Source: a virus. From it: a stretch of 28,556 nucleotides of DNA. Location of the stretch: IMG/VR virus record IMGVR_UViG_3300031951_000934, positions 1 through 28,556 of that record, one strand, 5' to 3'. Shown one piece after another: positions 7,253 through 15,172 of this stretch (positions within the stretch are counted from its first letter, which is position 1; the number at the start of each line of letters is the position of its first letter). Below the pieces are notes generated by a model that searched no databases, had not been told where the DNA came from, and saw only the letters and a program-made list of their open reading frames with translations. The translations under genes were made by a program, and so were the position numbers.

Positions 7253-9052
7253 ATGGAACACTTAAATGAAGCCTGTTGGGACGGGTATAAGCAAGTTGGT
7301 ATGAAAAAAGTACAAGGACGCATGGTACCAAATTGTATTCCTATGGAAGAAGGAAAAACTTCACGAACGTTAGCTGGGTTGGGACTTGCGGCCGCAGCTA
7401 CACTTGGTGGGGCAAAAAGAGTACAAAATTTAGAAGAACCGTATAAAAACGTAAAAACATACTCTGAACCGAAAAAAGACGACACACGTAAACTCTCGTC
7501 ATACGGAGACGACATTCCTTTAGTTCCAGTAGACACAACATATAACCCAACTATAAGTGGTCGTCTCCGAGCTGCTATAACAGGACGTTCTCCATATACA
7601 GGAAGACGGGTAGTAAGTCCAGATGGAAAAACGGTTAATGTAATAAATCCAGATAATACTAATACTCCGTTAGACAATCCTAGAAACCAACGTGGTACAA
7701 ATCCGTATAAAATTACAGGCGGAGCTCGGTGGGGACATACCCCGGTTGCAAGTGGAGAAGGTCCAACCCGATATGATGCAGAAGAAGAAGCAAGAAATAA
7801 GATGATAGCACGAGGAGTACCTCCAAGTGAATTAGATAAAGATTATTCTTCTGCTGCTTATTTAGGTCAATCACGCCTACCACCGAACGCACCACAGACA
7901 AGACGGATTCTTGTTGGTGAACCTCCAATACTTGGTAGCAACGGCGAGCGGATACAACCATTTGGTGCATATTTTGGTAAAAAACAAAAATTTATACCTA
8001 GAGATAGACTAGATTTAAGAAATCAAGATACAATACCATCATTTGTTCCTGTACCAGAGAGTTCAGAACCAACAGATGAAGGATTAAAGAATATTGTTCA
8101 AGATTTAAAAAAGGTTGGAAAAGTAACAAGTCATACCATGTTCAGAGAACCTGGAGAAGCTCAAGAACTTATTCGTAAACTAAAAGCACTTCAAGCGACT
8201 AAGGCAGAAAAAGCGACCGCAACCAAAGAAGTCGATGAAGGTAGATTAAGTAAATTAGCGGGAGCAGCCGCATTAGCCTTAGCTGCAGGAAAGGCTGGAG
8301 CACAAGGACACCCAGCGTTAGGACCAGTCGATGCACAACGCGCAGATTCGGCAGCAATGATGACGCATGCTAAAGATTATATGAATGCTCCGACAACATC
8401 AGATGCAGAGATTACGGCACTAAACCGTTTTGGTACAGCGGCAAAGGGTAGAGCTGGTAGAGTATTCACCACACAGGCAAAAAATATTCCTGATTATCAA
8501 GGACCAGAAAACGCTCGTCGTCGGTCAGCAGACTCTACGGCATTTGTTGATGCAAGTATGATGAGTCGTATGGCAGATTTACAAAAACAAAAACAAGCAG
8601 CAACCGGCGCAGGTAATGCTGAACTTGATAGAGAAAGAATTAGTCGTGACGCTGACGCAAACCGAGCATATACTGGAGTACGTGACACCGCACTAAATAC
8701 TTTAGCAGGACAATTAAAACCAAGAGTCCAAGAAGATGAAATTAATGAATATTGCCCACGCTGTTTAATTGAAGTGTTATCAGGTCAACATCCAGAACAA
8801 CTTGGCGAAGCTCAGTACCAAGGTCGTACTGTTTCTCTTGGAAAACCAATGCGAGGGGACGTAAAGAAGTTTAAGGTATTCGTTCGTGACCCACAAACTG
8901 GAAATATTAAAAAGGTCAATTTCGGTGACAAGACGATGAAGATTAAGAAGTCCAATCCAGCCCGCCGTCGTTCATTCCGTGCAAGACATCATTGCGATAC
9001 CAATCCTGGACCAAGAACGAAAGCAAGATACTGGAGTTGTCGGAAGTGGTAA
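7253..9052 (+). CDS. Conserved multidomain phage protein, unknown function (599 aa)
   Basis: The ATG at 7253 directly follows the previous stop, with AGGAAG upstream; a 32-residue upstream extension is in frame but lacks these features. The N-terminus (EACWDGYKQVGMKKVQGRMV, then PNC) is a motif I know from T4-like phage virion-region proteins. A long low-complexity middle contains two Ala/Leu/Gly-rich hydrophobic stretches (DNA about 7349-7417 and 8234-8302). The C-terminus carries CPRC, then LGKPMRGDVKKFKVFVRDPQ and NPARRRSFRARHHCDTNPGP, ending in YWSCRKW. This C-terminal module recurs in marine T4-like phages and looks like a small cysteine-containing domain. A role as a structural or internal head protein is likely but not shown. 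Confidence 0.75.
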   Translation: MEHLNEACWDGYKQVGMKKVQGRMVPNCIPMEEGKTSRTLAGLGLAAAATLGGAKRVQNLEEPYKNVKTYSEPKKDDTRKLSSYGDDIPLVPVDTTYNPTISGRLRAAITGRSPYTGRRVVSPDGKTVNVINPDNTNTPLDNPRNQRGTNPYKITGGARWGHTPVASGEGPTRYDAEEEARNKMIARGVPPSELDKDYSSAAYLGQSRLPPNAPQTRRILVGEPPILGSNGERIQPFGAYFGKKQKFIPRDRLDLRNQDTIPSFVPVPESSEPTDEGLKNIVQDLKKVGKVTSHTMFREPGEAQELIRKLKALQATKAEKATATKEVDEGRLSKLAGAAALALAAGKAGAQGHPALGPVDAQRADSAAMMTHAKDYMNAPTTSDAEITALNRFGTAAKGRAGRVFTTQAKNIPDYQGPENARRRSADSTAFVDASMMSRMADLQKQKQAATGAGNAELDRERISRDADANRAYTGVRDTALNTLAGQLKPRVQEDEINEYCPRCLIEVLSGQHPEQLGEAQYQGRTVSLGKPMRGDVKKFKVFVRDPQTGNIKKVNFGDKTMKIKKSNPARRRSFRARHHCDTNPGPRTKARYWSCRKW

Positions 9053-9053
9053 T

Positions 9054-9323
9054 ATGAAATATACCGATTTTTTCTTAAATGAAGCAAAAACTGTACGTAT
9101 ACGACCAGAAAAAGTAACGGAAACAGAAGCTCGTCGTATTTATAGAATGATGAACTATAAGTTTGATTTTAATGAGTTCCACAAAGGAATGAATGTGGAA
9201 ATGGAACATAAAGATGTAACCAAAGGTGACTTAAAGTTGACAGCAATGATAGCAGCTGCGCACTTGACAGAAGTACCAAATTATTATACATTATTACAGA
9301 AGTACGTGGAGACTAAAAAATGA
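9054..9323 (+). CDS. DUF5661-like small protein with capsid-targeting-like N-terminus
   Basis: The ATG at 9054 lies one base after the previous stop; the upstream in-frame extension would overlap that gene and is rejected. The 89-residue product contains FNEFHKGMNVEMEHKDVTKG followed by TAMIAAAHLTEVPNYYTLLQ. I recognise this as the DUF5661 pattern (F..GM.VE.EH.DVT......IA.AHL.E.P.YY). Function unknown. The start MKYTDFFLNEAK is strikingly like the T4 internal-protein capsid-targeting sequence (MKTYQEFIAEA), so the protein may be packaged in the head. Its stop overlaps the next ATG (ATGA). Confidence 0.82.
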   Translation: MKYTDFFLNEAKTVRIRPEKVTETEARRIYRMMNYKFDFNEFHKGMNVEMEHKDVTKGDLKLTAMIAAAHLTEVPNYYTLLQKYVETKK

Positions 9324-10252
9324 TTAGACTTATAGAATTATTGGAACGTATTGTTCACAAGCACACAGATAATCTACTTGGAGAAGCAAAAGCAAAAAAT
9401 TTACAAGCTGTTACTAAAAAGCAAAGTAAAGCAGCAGCAAAAGCAGCTGCAAAAGCAGCCAAGAGTGCAGAAGGTACCCGTCAAGTAGGTAGTAAGAAAG
9501 GTGTAAAGTGGGAACCAGAAGATGTAGTACGTTCGCCTGGTAAAAAAGAACCAATTAATTGGCAATTTAAAGGACCATTAGCTAAACAAGCAAAGTCTGC
9601 CGCAGAAAGAGAAAAGGCAAGAGAAGATGCAGAATCTAAACGAGCAGCAGAATTACAAGCTCGTGGTGAACGGTCTATAGAAGTCAAACCGTCGGATAAA
9701 GACGAAACACCTGCCGGCGCAGCAGAGAGAGCGGGTAAAAAAGAAAAGGACGCGGGTCCAGAAATAGCACGTGTCCGTCGTCGTAGAGAATCTGGTAAGG
9801 TAGAACCTGTTGATGTAATTGTACCAAAGGGTAAACAAGGAATGAATATTACCGCCTCTGGTACCGGACATCATGAGTCTGAAGCGGAAAAAAGGTTGAA
9901 AAAACAAAAAATAGAACGTAGAAAACAAAAGCAAAGTGCTTCTAGAGAATCACGTTTGGCAGCAGTAGCCAGACACAAAGAATTTAGAAAAAATGTATTG
10001 CCTGGTGCCAGAGCTGAACTTGAAGCATGGGAAAAGAAGAGAGGTATGACGAGATTAGCGGGTGCGGTCAAGAAAGACGATTCAGAAAAACCTAAGTCTC
10101 GTACTATGAAAAATGTAGAAAAAAGTACAAGTACATCATATACCAGAGACACTGAAGATAATATCGGTCACGAAAAGGCATTACGAGCTGCAAAAAGAAA
10201 AGAAGTTGCGGCCGCCGCACGCCGTGCAAAAAAGGAATCAGAAGGTAAGTAA
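9320..10252 (+). CDS. Highly charged Lys/Arg/Ala/Glu-rich protein
   Basis: No domain is recognised in this 310-residue protein. After MIRLIELLERIVHKHTDNLL, an N-terminal amphipathic helix, comes KAAAKAAAKAAKSAEG, an Ala/Lys repeat like those of histone H1-type tails. A long predicted-helical, highly charged region follows, with many Lys/Arg/Glu blocks. No hydrophobic core is evident, so it is probably extended or coiled. It could be an internal DNA-binding or prohead-core protein, by analogy with the small basic internal proteins of T4-like heads; this is inference from composition and location only. It starts within the previous stop codon (ATGA). Confidence 0.72.
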   Translation: MIRLIELLERIVHKHTDNLLGEAKAKNLQAVTKKQSKAAAKAAAKAAKSAEGTRQVGSKKGVKWEPEDVVRSPGKKEPINWQFKGPLAKQAKSAAEREKAREDAESKRAAELQARGERSIEVKPSDKDETPAGAAERAGKKEKDAGPEIARVRRRRESGKVEPVDVIVPKGKQGMNITASGTGHHESEAEKRLKKQKIERRKQKQSASRESRLAAVARHKEFRKNVLPGARAELEAWEKKRGMTRLAGAVKKDDSEKPKSRTMKNVEKSTSTSYTRDTEDNIGHEKALRAAKRKEVAAAARRAKKESEGK

Positions 10253-10281
10253 ACTAACACGTAACCGTTGAGGAAATAGTA

Positions 10282-10638
10282 ATGTCATCAAGACTAAAAG
10301 ATATATTGACCGAAGGACATATTACCAATAGTATGTGGACAGGAACACGTGCTATATCATTGGTTCGTGTTAATTCTTTGTTAAATGAATTTGCACCAAA
10401 ATTAGAAAAGAAAGAACAAGAAAAGTTAGCAGACGCATATGCACAACTTGAAATTCTTGTGGAATCATTGAACAAAACTCCGTATAGTATTTTCAATCAA
10501 GACCAATGGAGACTGTTGAATCTTGTATTGATGGGTAAAGTTGCAGAATTACAATTAGTTGTAGAAGACATCGCAGAAAAAAATAAGGATATTGATTATT
10601 GGCCGTTGGCAAAGGCAATTGAAACAATACTCATTTAA
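10282..10638 (+). CDS. Hypothetical helical protein upstream of portal
   Basis: I do not recognise this 118-residue protein. It appears all-helical and globular: SSRLKDILTEGHITNSMWTG at the N-terminus, a helix with EKKEQEKLADAYAQLEILVE, then NQDQWRLLNLVLMGKVAELQ and a final DYWPLAKAIETILI. Composition is ordinary, unlike the disordered neighbours. It begins about 30 bases after the preceding gene and ends 10 bases before the portal, so it is probably co-expressed with it. A structural or assembly role is a guess from position. Confidence 0.75.
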   Translation: MSSRLKDILTEGHITNSMWTGTRAISLVRVNSLLNEFAPKLEKKEQEKLADAYAQLEILVESLNKTPYSIFNQDQWRLLNLVLMGKVAELQLVVEDIAEKNKDIDYWPLAKAIETILI

Positions 10639-10648
10639 GTGAGGGGTT

Positions 10649-12607
10649 ATGGCAGATACTAGTGTATTTGGACGTTTACGAAAACTGTTTTCAACGAATA
10701 CAGTTGTTCGAAATGTAGGCGGTAAAAAATTAAAAGTTGCCGACACGGATAATATTCAATCCTTTGTAAATCGTAGAGGAATTGACCGTTATCATCGTGT
10801 CTATTCGTCTATGACAGGTGGATATGGGTCATCACATGGAAGATATGAAGCAGCTGCAGCATTTCAAGGTTCACGTTTGCAATTATTTCGTGATTATGAT
10901 ATGATGGATAATGACCCCATCATTTCCTCTGTGATGGACATTTATGCAGACGAGTCAACAGTAAAAGACGAGTTTGGTCAAATACTTAGTATCCGTTCAA
11001 AAAATGAACAAATCCATGATATTCTCCATAACTTATTCTATGATATATTGAATGTTGAATTCAATCTCTGGCCGTGGGTCAGAAATATGTGTAAGTATGG
11101 GGATTTCTTTTTGTTCCTTGATATTGACGAAAAATACGGGGTGGTCAATGTAATCCCACTTTCCGTATATGAAACCATCCGTATTGAAGGACAAGACCCT
11201 GGTAATCCGTTTTCAGTTAAGTTTAAGATTGAAAACGATTTCTTAGCGCTTGGTAAAAAAGATTTTGATAACTACGAAATTGCACATTTTCGTTTATTAG
11301 CAGATACAAACTTCTTACCGTATGGTAAAAGTATGGTTGAAGGAGGCCGTCGTGTTTGGAAGCAATTGCAATTGATGGAAGATGCAATGTTAATTCATCG
11401 TATCATGCGTGCTCCGGATAAACGGAAGGTATTGGTAGACATAGGTAATATTCCTACAAATGAAATAGATGCGCACATGCAACGTATTATAGACCGTATG
11501 AAAAAAACACCTTTAGTTGACCCAAAGACTGGTGACTACAATCTTCGGTATAATATGATGAACATCACAGAAGATTTTTATCTCCCCGTTAGAGGTAGAG
11601 AGTCGGGTACAGATATTCAGAATCTTCCAGGATTGAATTTTAATGCAATAGATGATATTGAGTATCTTCGTAATAAATTAATGGCGGCATTTAAGGTACC
11701 AAAGTCATTTCTTGGATACGAACAAGATACGAGTGGAAAGGCTTCTTTGGCAGCACAAGATGTTCGGTTTGCACGTACTATTGAACGTATTCAACGTATC
11801 GTAGTGTCGGAACTCACTAAGATTGCTATCATTCATTTGTATGTTCAAGGATTTACGGACGAAGACTTAATAGATTTTGAATTAGAAATGACTTCACCAT
11901 CTGTTATCTATGAGCAAGAAAAGCTCAATCTTTGGTCCGAAAAGATTGCCTTGGCAAACAATATTGCTACCAGTAAGTTCTTTTCTCGTGAGTGGATTTA
12001 CCACAATATTCTTCAGGTTTCGCAGGATGAAGCACAAAAAGAATTACAAAAGATTGAAACAGATGTTCGTAAGATGGGAACTATTACTGCGGCAGAAATG
12101 ATGGCATCACAACCACCCGCACCTCCAGCCCCGCCGCAACCTATGCCAGTAGAACCAACTGGTGGAGAACAGGCCCCGACCGAACAACCGACTGCGGAAG
12201 GAGAGCCGTCAACCGAAGAACCAACTCAAGAAGAACCACAAGATGATGTAAACGCAATATTGGCTTCACTTGGGGAACCCGAGGAAGAGTCTGAACTGGA
12301 GGGTGAATATACAGAACCAGAAGAAAAACTGTCTGAGTTTGTAAAAAACCCAGTTGGCCGTCCAAAACGATACCAAGGTAATTATAGAACAGACAAGCAT
12401 CCGTTAGGTCGTGACCCATTTGGTACAGAAGAAAACGCCGACGTATTACAAGGTAGAATCAGACGTAGAAAACCTACCCGTAAATCTCCACTATCACTAG
12501 AAAGACTTGAAATATCACATTTAATTAAACAACTAAACGATAAAAAAGAGTCAGCAACGCCACCAAGTATTTTAAATGAAGAAAACATTTTAGATATAGA
12601 AAATTAA
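10649..12607 (+). CDS. 20: Portal vertex protein (T4 gp20-like) with long C-terminal extension
   Basis: This is the dodecameric portal at one head vertex, the site of prohead initiation, the DNA entry channel and the docking point for terminase and neck. The N-terminal core has the gp20 signature (YDMMDNDPIISSVMDIYADE), LWPWVRNMCKYGDFFLFLDI and the clip/stem-region sequence KLMAAFKVPKSFLGYEQDTS. The core spans about residues 1-485. The rest, to 652, is unusual: a Pro/Glu/Thr-rich disordered stretch from ASQPPAPPAPP, an acidic piece, then a basic GRPKRYQGNYRTDKHPLGRD segment and an amphipathic end. T4 gp20 is 524 residues, so about 130 are extra. AGGGG precedes the ATG. The extension would lie on the head-interior side if topology follows T4, which is inferred. 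Confidence 0.95.
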   Translation: MADTSVFGRLRKLFSTNTVVRNVGGKKLKVADTDNIQSFVNRRGIDRYHRVYSSMTGGYGSSHGRYEAAAAFQGSRLQLFRDYDMMDNDPIISSVMDIYADESTVKDEFGQILSIRSKNEQIHDILHNLFYDILNVEFNLWPWVRNMCKYGDFFLFLDIDEKYGVVNVIPLSVYETIRIEGQDPGNPFSVKFKIENDFLALGKKDFDNYEIAHFRLLADTNFLPYGKSMVEGGRRVWKQLQLMEDAMLIHRIMRAPDKRKVLVDIGNIPTNEIDAHMQRIIDRMKKTPLVDPKTGDYNLRYNMMNITEDFYLPVRGRESGTDIQNLPGLNFNAIDDIEYLRNKLMAAFKVPKSFLGYEQDTSGKASLAAQDVRFARTIERIQRIVVSELTKIAIIHLYVQGFTDEDLIDFELEMTSPSVIYEQEKLNLWSEKIALANNIATSKFFSREWIYHNILQVSQDEAQKELQKIETDVRKMGTITAAEMMASQPPAPPAPPQPMPVEPTGGEQAPTEQPTAEGEPSTEEPTQEEPQDDVNAILASLGEPEEESELEGEYTEPEEKLSEFVKNPVGRPKRYQGNYRTDKHPLGRDPFGTEENADVLQGRIRRRKPTRKSPLSLERLEISHLIKQLNDKKESATPPSILNEENILDIEN

Positions 12608-12610
12608 TAT

Positions 12611-12638
12611 CTAAAAAAATACATACTATTTAATATAG
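12611..12638 (+). promoter_or_regulatory. Possible late promoter upstream of the 290-aa gene
   Basis: The 65-base gap after the portal holds an A-rich stretch (CTAAAAAAATACA) followed by ACTATTTAATATAG. A similar (C/A)TA(C/T)TTA core recurs in other long gaps of this window at 30-50 bases before a start. A small hairpin, CACTA-CTA-TAGTG (12650-12662), lies between it and the ATG. The promoter call rests on composition and recurrence only. Confidence 0.28.
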
Positions 12639-12672
12639 GTGGGTTATTACACTACTATAGTGGACAGGAAAT

Positions 12673-13545
12673 ATGAAACCAAGTATAAAACATAACAAAC
12701 TTAGAAACACGGGCATTTTGTTTGAATTACTAGTACGTCAAATTACAGCCGACGTAATGGAAAACAAACAAAACAGTGCCGCAGTAAGACTTATGAGAGA
12801 ATTTTTCAACTCTAAAAAAGAACTTGGAAAAGAGTTGGTATTATACAGAGCATTTTTTAACGTACAAAATCTTTCTGAACAAAAAGCATTTGAGTTATTG
12901 AAATTAATAACCGAACAACGAAAAAAGTTGAATCAAAATTTGTTAAATGAACAAAAATACAATTTGATTAAAGAAATCAAAAACAATTTTGACTTAAAAG
13001 AATTTTTTGCAGTACGTGTTCCTTCATACAAAATTTATGCATCAATCTATAAAAATTTTGATGTGTCAATTAATGGACTAGATGAAGTTCATACAATAGA
13101 AGAATTGGCAAATAGTCAGTTTACTATTGTAGAACATTTGTGCGGAACTACTAGAAATAAAGAAATTAAAGAACATACCGATTTGTCAAATGTTATTAGA
13201 AATCAAGAAAATGATGTTAGATTCTTATCATATAAAATTTTAATTGAGAAGTTCAATCAAAAGTATGAAGGACTAAATGACAAACAAAAAAAATTATTAC
13301 AAGAATACATTTATAATACATCAAATTCTTCAAGGCTAAAAACGTATATTCAAGCAGAAAGTATGGTATTATCTAAGCAAATTAAAGATGTATCTAATAA
13401 AGTAGAAGATAAAGTGGTACGTATCAAATTAACAGAGGTGGTTTCGCAGTTAAAGAAAATGCAAACTGCGCAAACTATCAAAGAAAATCATATGGTTGCT
13501 ATGTTGATTGCTTACGAAATCCTTAAGGAACTAAAATCACTATGA
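12673..13545 (+). CDS. Conserved helical protein between portal and prohead protease
   Basis: The 290-residue product starts MKPSIKHNKLRNTGILFELL. This N-terminus, with the RNTGILFELLVRQITAD pattern, is one I associate with T4-like marine phages in this position. The rest is almost entirely predicted helix, rich in Lys, Glu, Asn and Gln, with no enzyme motif visible. In T4 the gp20-gp21 interval is filled by the core proteins gp67 and gp68, so a prohead-core or scaffold-accessory role is reasonable; it is larger than either and no homology is evident by eye. Lysine is almost always AAA here, in contrast with the capsid gene. The stop overlaps the next start (ATGA). Confidence 0.78.
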   Translation: MKPSIKHNKLRNTGILFELLVRQITADVMENKQNSAAVRLMREFFNSKKELGKELVLYRAFFNVQNLSEQKAFELLKLITEQRKKLNQNLLNEQKYNLIKEIKNNFDLKEFFAVRVPSYKIYASIYKNFDVSINGLDEVHTIEELANSQFTIVEHLCGTTRNKEIKEHTDLSNVIRNQENDVRFLSYKILIEKFNQKYEGLNDKQKKLLQEYIYNTSNSSRLKTYIQAESMVLSKQIKDVSNKVEDKVVRIKLTEVVSQLKKMQTAQTIKENHMVAMLIAYEILKELKSL

Positions 13546-14021
13546 CTCCGGAAGAAGAAAAAATAAAAGAGTATATTCGGGAATTGGTAAAAAAGGAATT
13601 GGATGAGATTTCCACTTCTGCCGGCGCAGGCGCCTATTTAACGCCACTTGCATTCCAAGGAAATGTACCGAAAAACATAGCAAGACGCCGTAGACTTTCG
13701 CAATTACTAGGATATAAATTGACAAAACGTGGTAAGCAACAACTAAATAGACCGGCAGATAATCTTACAGAAGCAAGAGCACCATACTATGATTTCCGTG
13801 ATGAAGTCGGTATACCACAAAAAAAGTTGGCACAAAAGATATCTGAAATTAACAGAAGTGTAGATATGATTGAACGACTTATCAATATGAGTGAACGATA
13901 TCAAACAGAAGTAGGATTAGGAAGTGAAGATTTGTATAACCGTACAAGACAGGCGTTACATAAGTTAGAAAATAGAATACTTTTGTTGGGTCAGCGTATT
14001 AGAGAAATCAGAGGAAAATAA
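13542..14021 (+). CDS. Small phage protein with GAYLTP motif, probable prohead-core component
   Basis: The 159-residue protein starts in the stop codon of the previous gene. Residues 1-25 form an acidic/basic helix (KIKEYIRELVKKELDEIS) similar to helices in two other proteins here. It is followed by TSAGAGAYLTPLAFQGN, a short Gly/Ala motif ending in YLTPxAF that I have seen in many small phage structural proteins. Then comes a basic segment, and a long C-terminal coiled coil from about residue 85 (QKKLAQKISEINRSVDMIER onward). Location immediately before the prohead protease suggests a head-assembly role. Function is otherwise unknown. Confidence 0.75.
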   Translation: MTPEEEKIKEYIRELVKKELDEISTSAGAGAYLTPLAFQGNVPKNIARRRRLSQLLGYKLTKRGKQQLNRPADNLTEARAPYYDFRDEVGIPQKKLAQKISEINRSVDMIERLINMSERYQTEVGLGSEDLYNRTRQALHKLENRILLLGQRIREIRGK

Positions 14022-14022
14022 A

Positions 14023-14607
14023 ATGCCAAACTTATTAGTAGAATATAATGTAATTGAATACGGAAAAGAACTATTGGCAGAAGCAGCAGATATGACAAAG
14101 CCGTTAGTTCTTAAGAACGTATTGTTACAACAAGCAATAAAAGAAAACCAAAATGGACGTAGATACCCGCAACAAGTTTTACAAAGAGAAGCTGCAAAGT
14201 ATAAAGATAACTTTGTTGCACAACGTAGAGCACTAGGAGAACTAGACCACCCAGAAAGTCCCGTGGTTAATCTGAAAAATGTATGTTGTAATGTCACTGA
14301 TTTATGGTTTGATGGACCAAGAGTGATGGGAAATATTGAAATATTATCCACACCAGCCGGTAACATTGTTCGTGAACTCATCAAGAATAACATTCGTCTT
14401 GGTGTGTCTTCTCGTGGTTTGGGGTCGGTTCGTCCCATTGGCGAAGGAACTGTAGAAGTACAAGACGACTTTTCATTGATTTGTTTTGATATTGTGTCAA
14501 ATCCATCTACTTATGGTGCTTTTATCAACGAAAACAAAGAAACAGTAGTCACACCATATATTAAAATTGACTCTTTAGTTCACCAATTCTTAAGTGAAAT
14601 AAAGTAA
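14023..14607 (+). CDS. 21: Prohead core protease (T4 gp21-like, peptidase family S77)
   Basis: This serine protease sits inside the prohead and, once activated, degrades the scaffold and trims shell and internal proteins. The 194-residue product has the expected catalytic His in GELDHPES (H76) and Ser in LGVSSRGLG (S129 or S130). An upstream NQNGRRYPQQVL segment is typical of phage prohead proteases. The length is close to T4 gp21 (212). It lies one base after the preceding stop and about 1.5 kb upstream of the scaffold gene. Self-cleavage near either end is expected from T4 but no site is assigned. Substrate sites of the T4 type (L/I-x-E) are visible in gp23 (LLSE at 57-60). Confidence 0.95.
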   Translation: MPNLLVEYNVIEYGKELLAEAADMTKPLVLKNVLLQQAIKENQNGRRYPQQVLQREAAKYKDNFVAQRRALGELDHPESPVVNLKNVCCNVTDLWFDGPRVMGNIEILSTPAGNIVRELIKNNIRLGVSSRGLGSVRPIGEGTVEVQDDFSLICFDIVSNPSTYGAFINENKETVVTPYIKIDSLVHQFLSEIK

Positions 14608-14616
14608 TAGTTTACT

Positions 14617-15171
14617 ATGAATAATCCAATAGTAAAAGACTTCATCAAGTTCGTAGTAAAAGAACTCGGATTAAAATCCTTACCAAAACAAATTAAATTC
14701 GTAGATAGTGGCTACGCCGAAGAAAATTTATCATTTGGCGGATATAATCCATTAGAAGAAACTATTGTTATATGCAAAGGAGATAGACATCTTGCAGATG
14801 TTTTAAGAACGTTAGCACATGAACTAGTACATCATAAACAAAAAGAAACTGGTGTAACGTTAGATAACTCAGATGATTCCCCAACAGAACAAGAAGCAAA
14901 TGCAGTTGCTGGTATAATAATGAGAAAATTCAAAACAATTCGTCCAGAGATATTTTTGACGAACCCATCCAATACAGATAAAATTAAAACTATACTAACA
15001 GTCGTGAAGACGGGTAAGCCACAGAAAATTGATGAACAATACGTTGATGTATTTACTGCAAAATTACTAGCAACCGTTCTTCATAAATTGACACCTACAA
15101 ATAAACAAAAGTTCATCAGTGAATCTATTGACAGAATGGTTGCAGTCGCTTATAAAATGATTACTCAATAA
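14617..15171 (+). CDS. HExxH zinc-metallopeptidase-like protein
   Basis: The 184-residue product contains a zinc-protease signature: DVLRTLAHELVHHKQKETG, with HELVH at residues 68-72. Downstream acidic residues in SPTEQEANAVAGIIM (E91, E93) are candidate third zinc ligands, as in gluzincin-type enzymes. The N-terminal region (KFVVKELGLKSLPKQIKFVD) and a GDRH just before the helix suggest a compact minimal metallopeptidase fold. The last 60 residues form a separate helical part. I recall related proteins in marine T4-like phages near head genes; none has a proven substrate known to me. Its position between gp21 and gp22 suggests a second processing enzyme or a zinc-binding structural relic. 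Confidence 0.82.
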   Translation: MNNPIVKDFIKFVVKELGLKSLPKQIKFVDSGYAEENLSFGGYNPLEETIVICKGDRHLADVLRTLAHELVHHKQKETGVTLDNSDDSPTEQEANAVAGIIMRKFKTIRPEIFLTNPSNTDKIKTILTVVKTGKPQKIDEQYVDVFTAKLLATVLHKLTPTNKQKFISESIDRMVAVAYKMITQ

Positions 15172-15172
15172 T

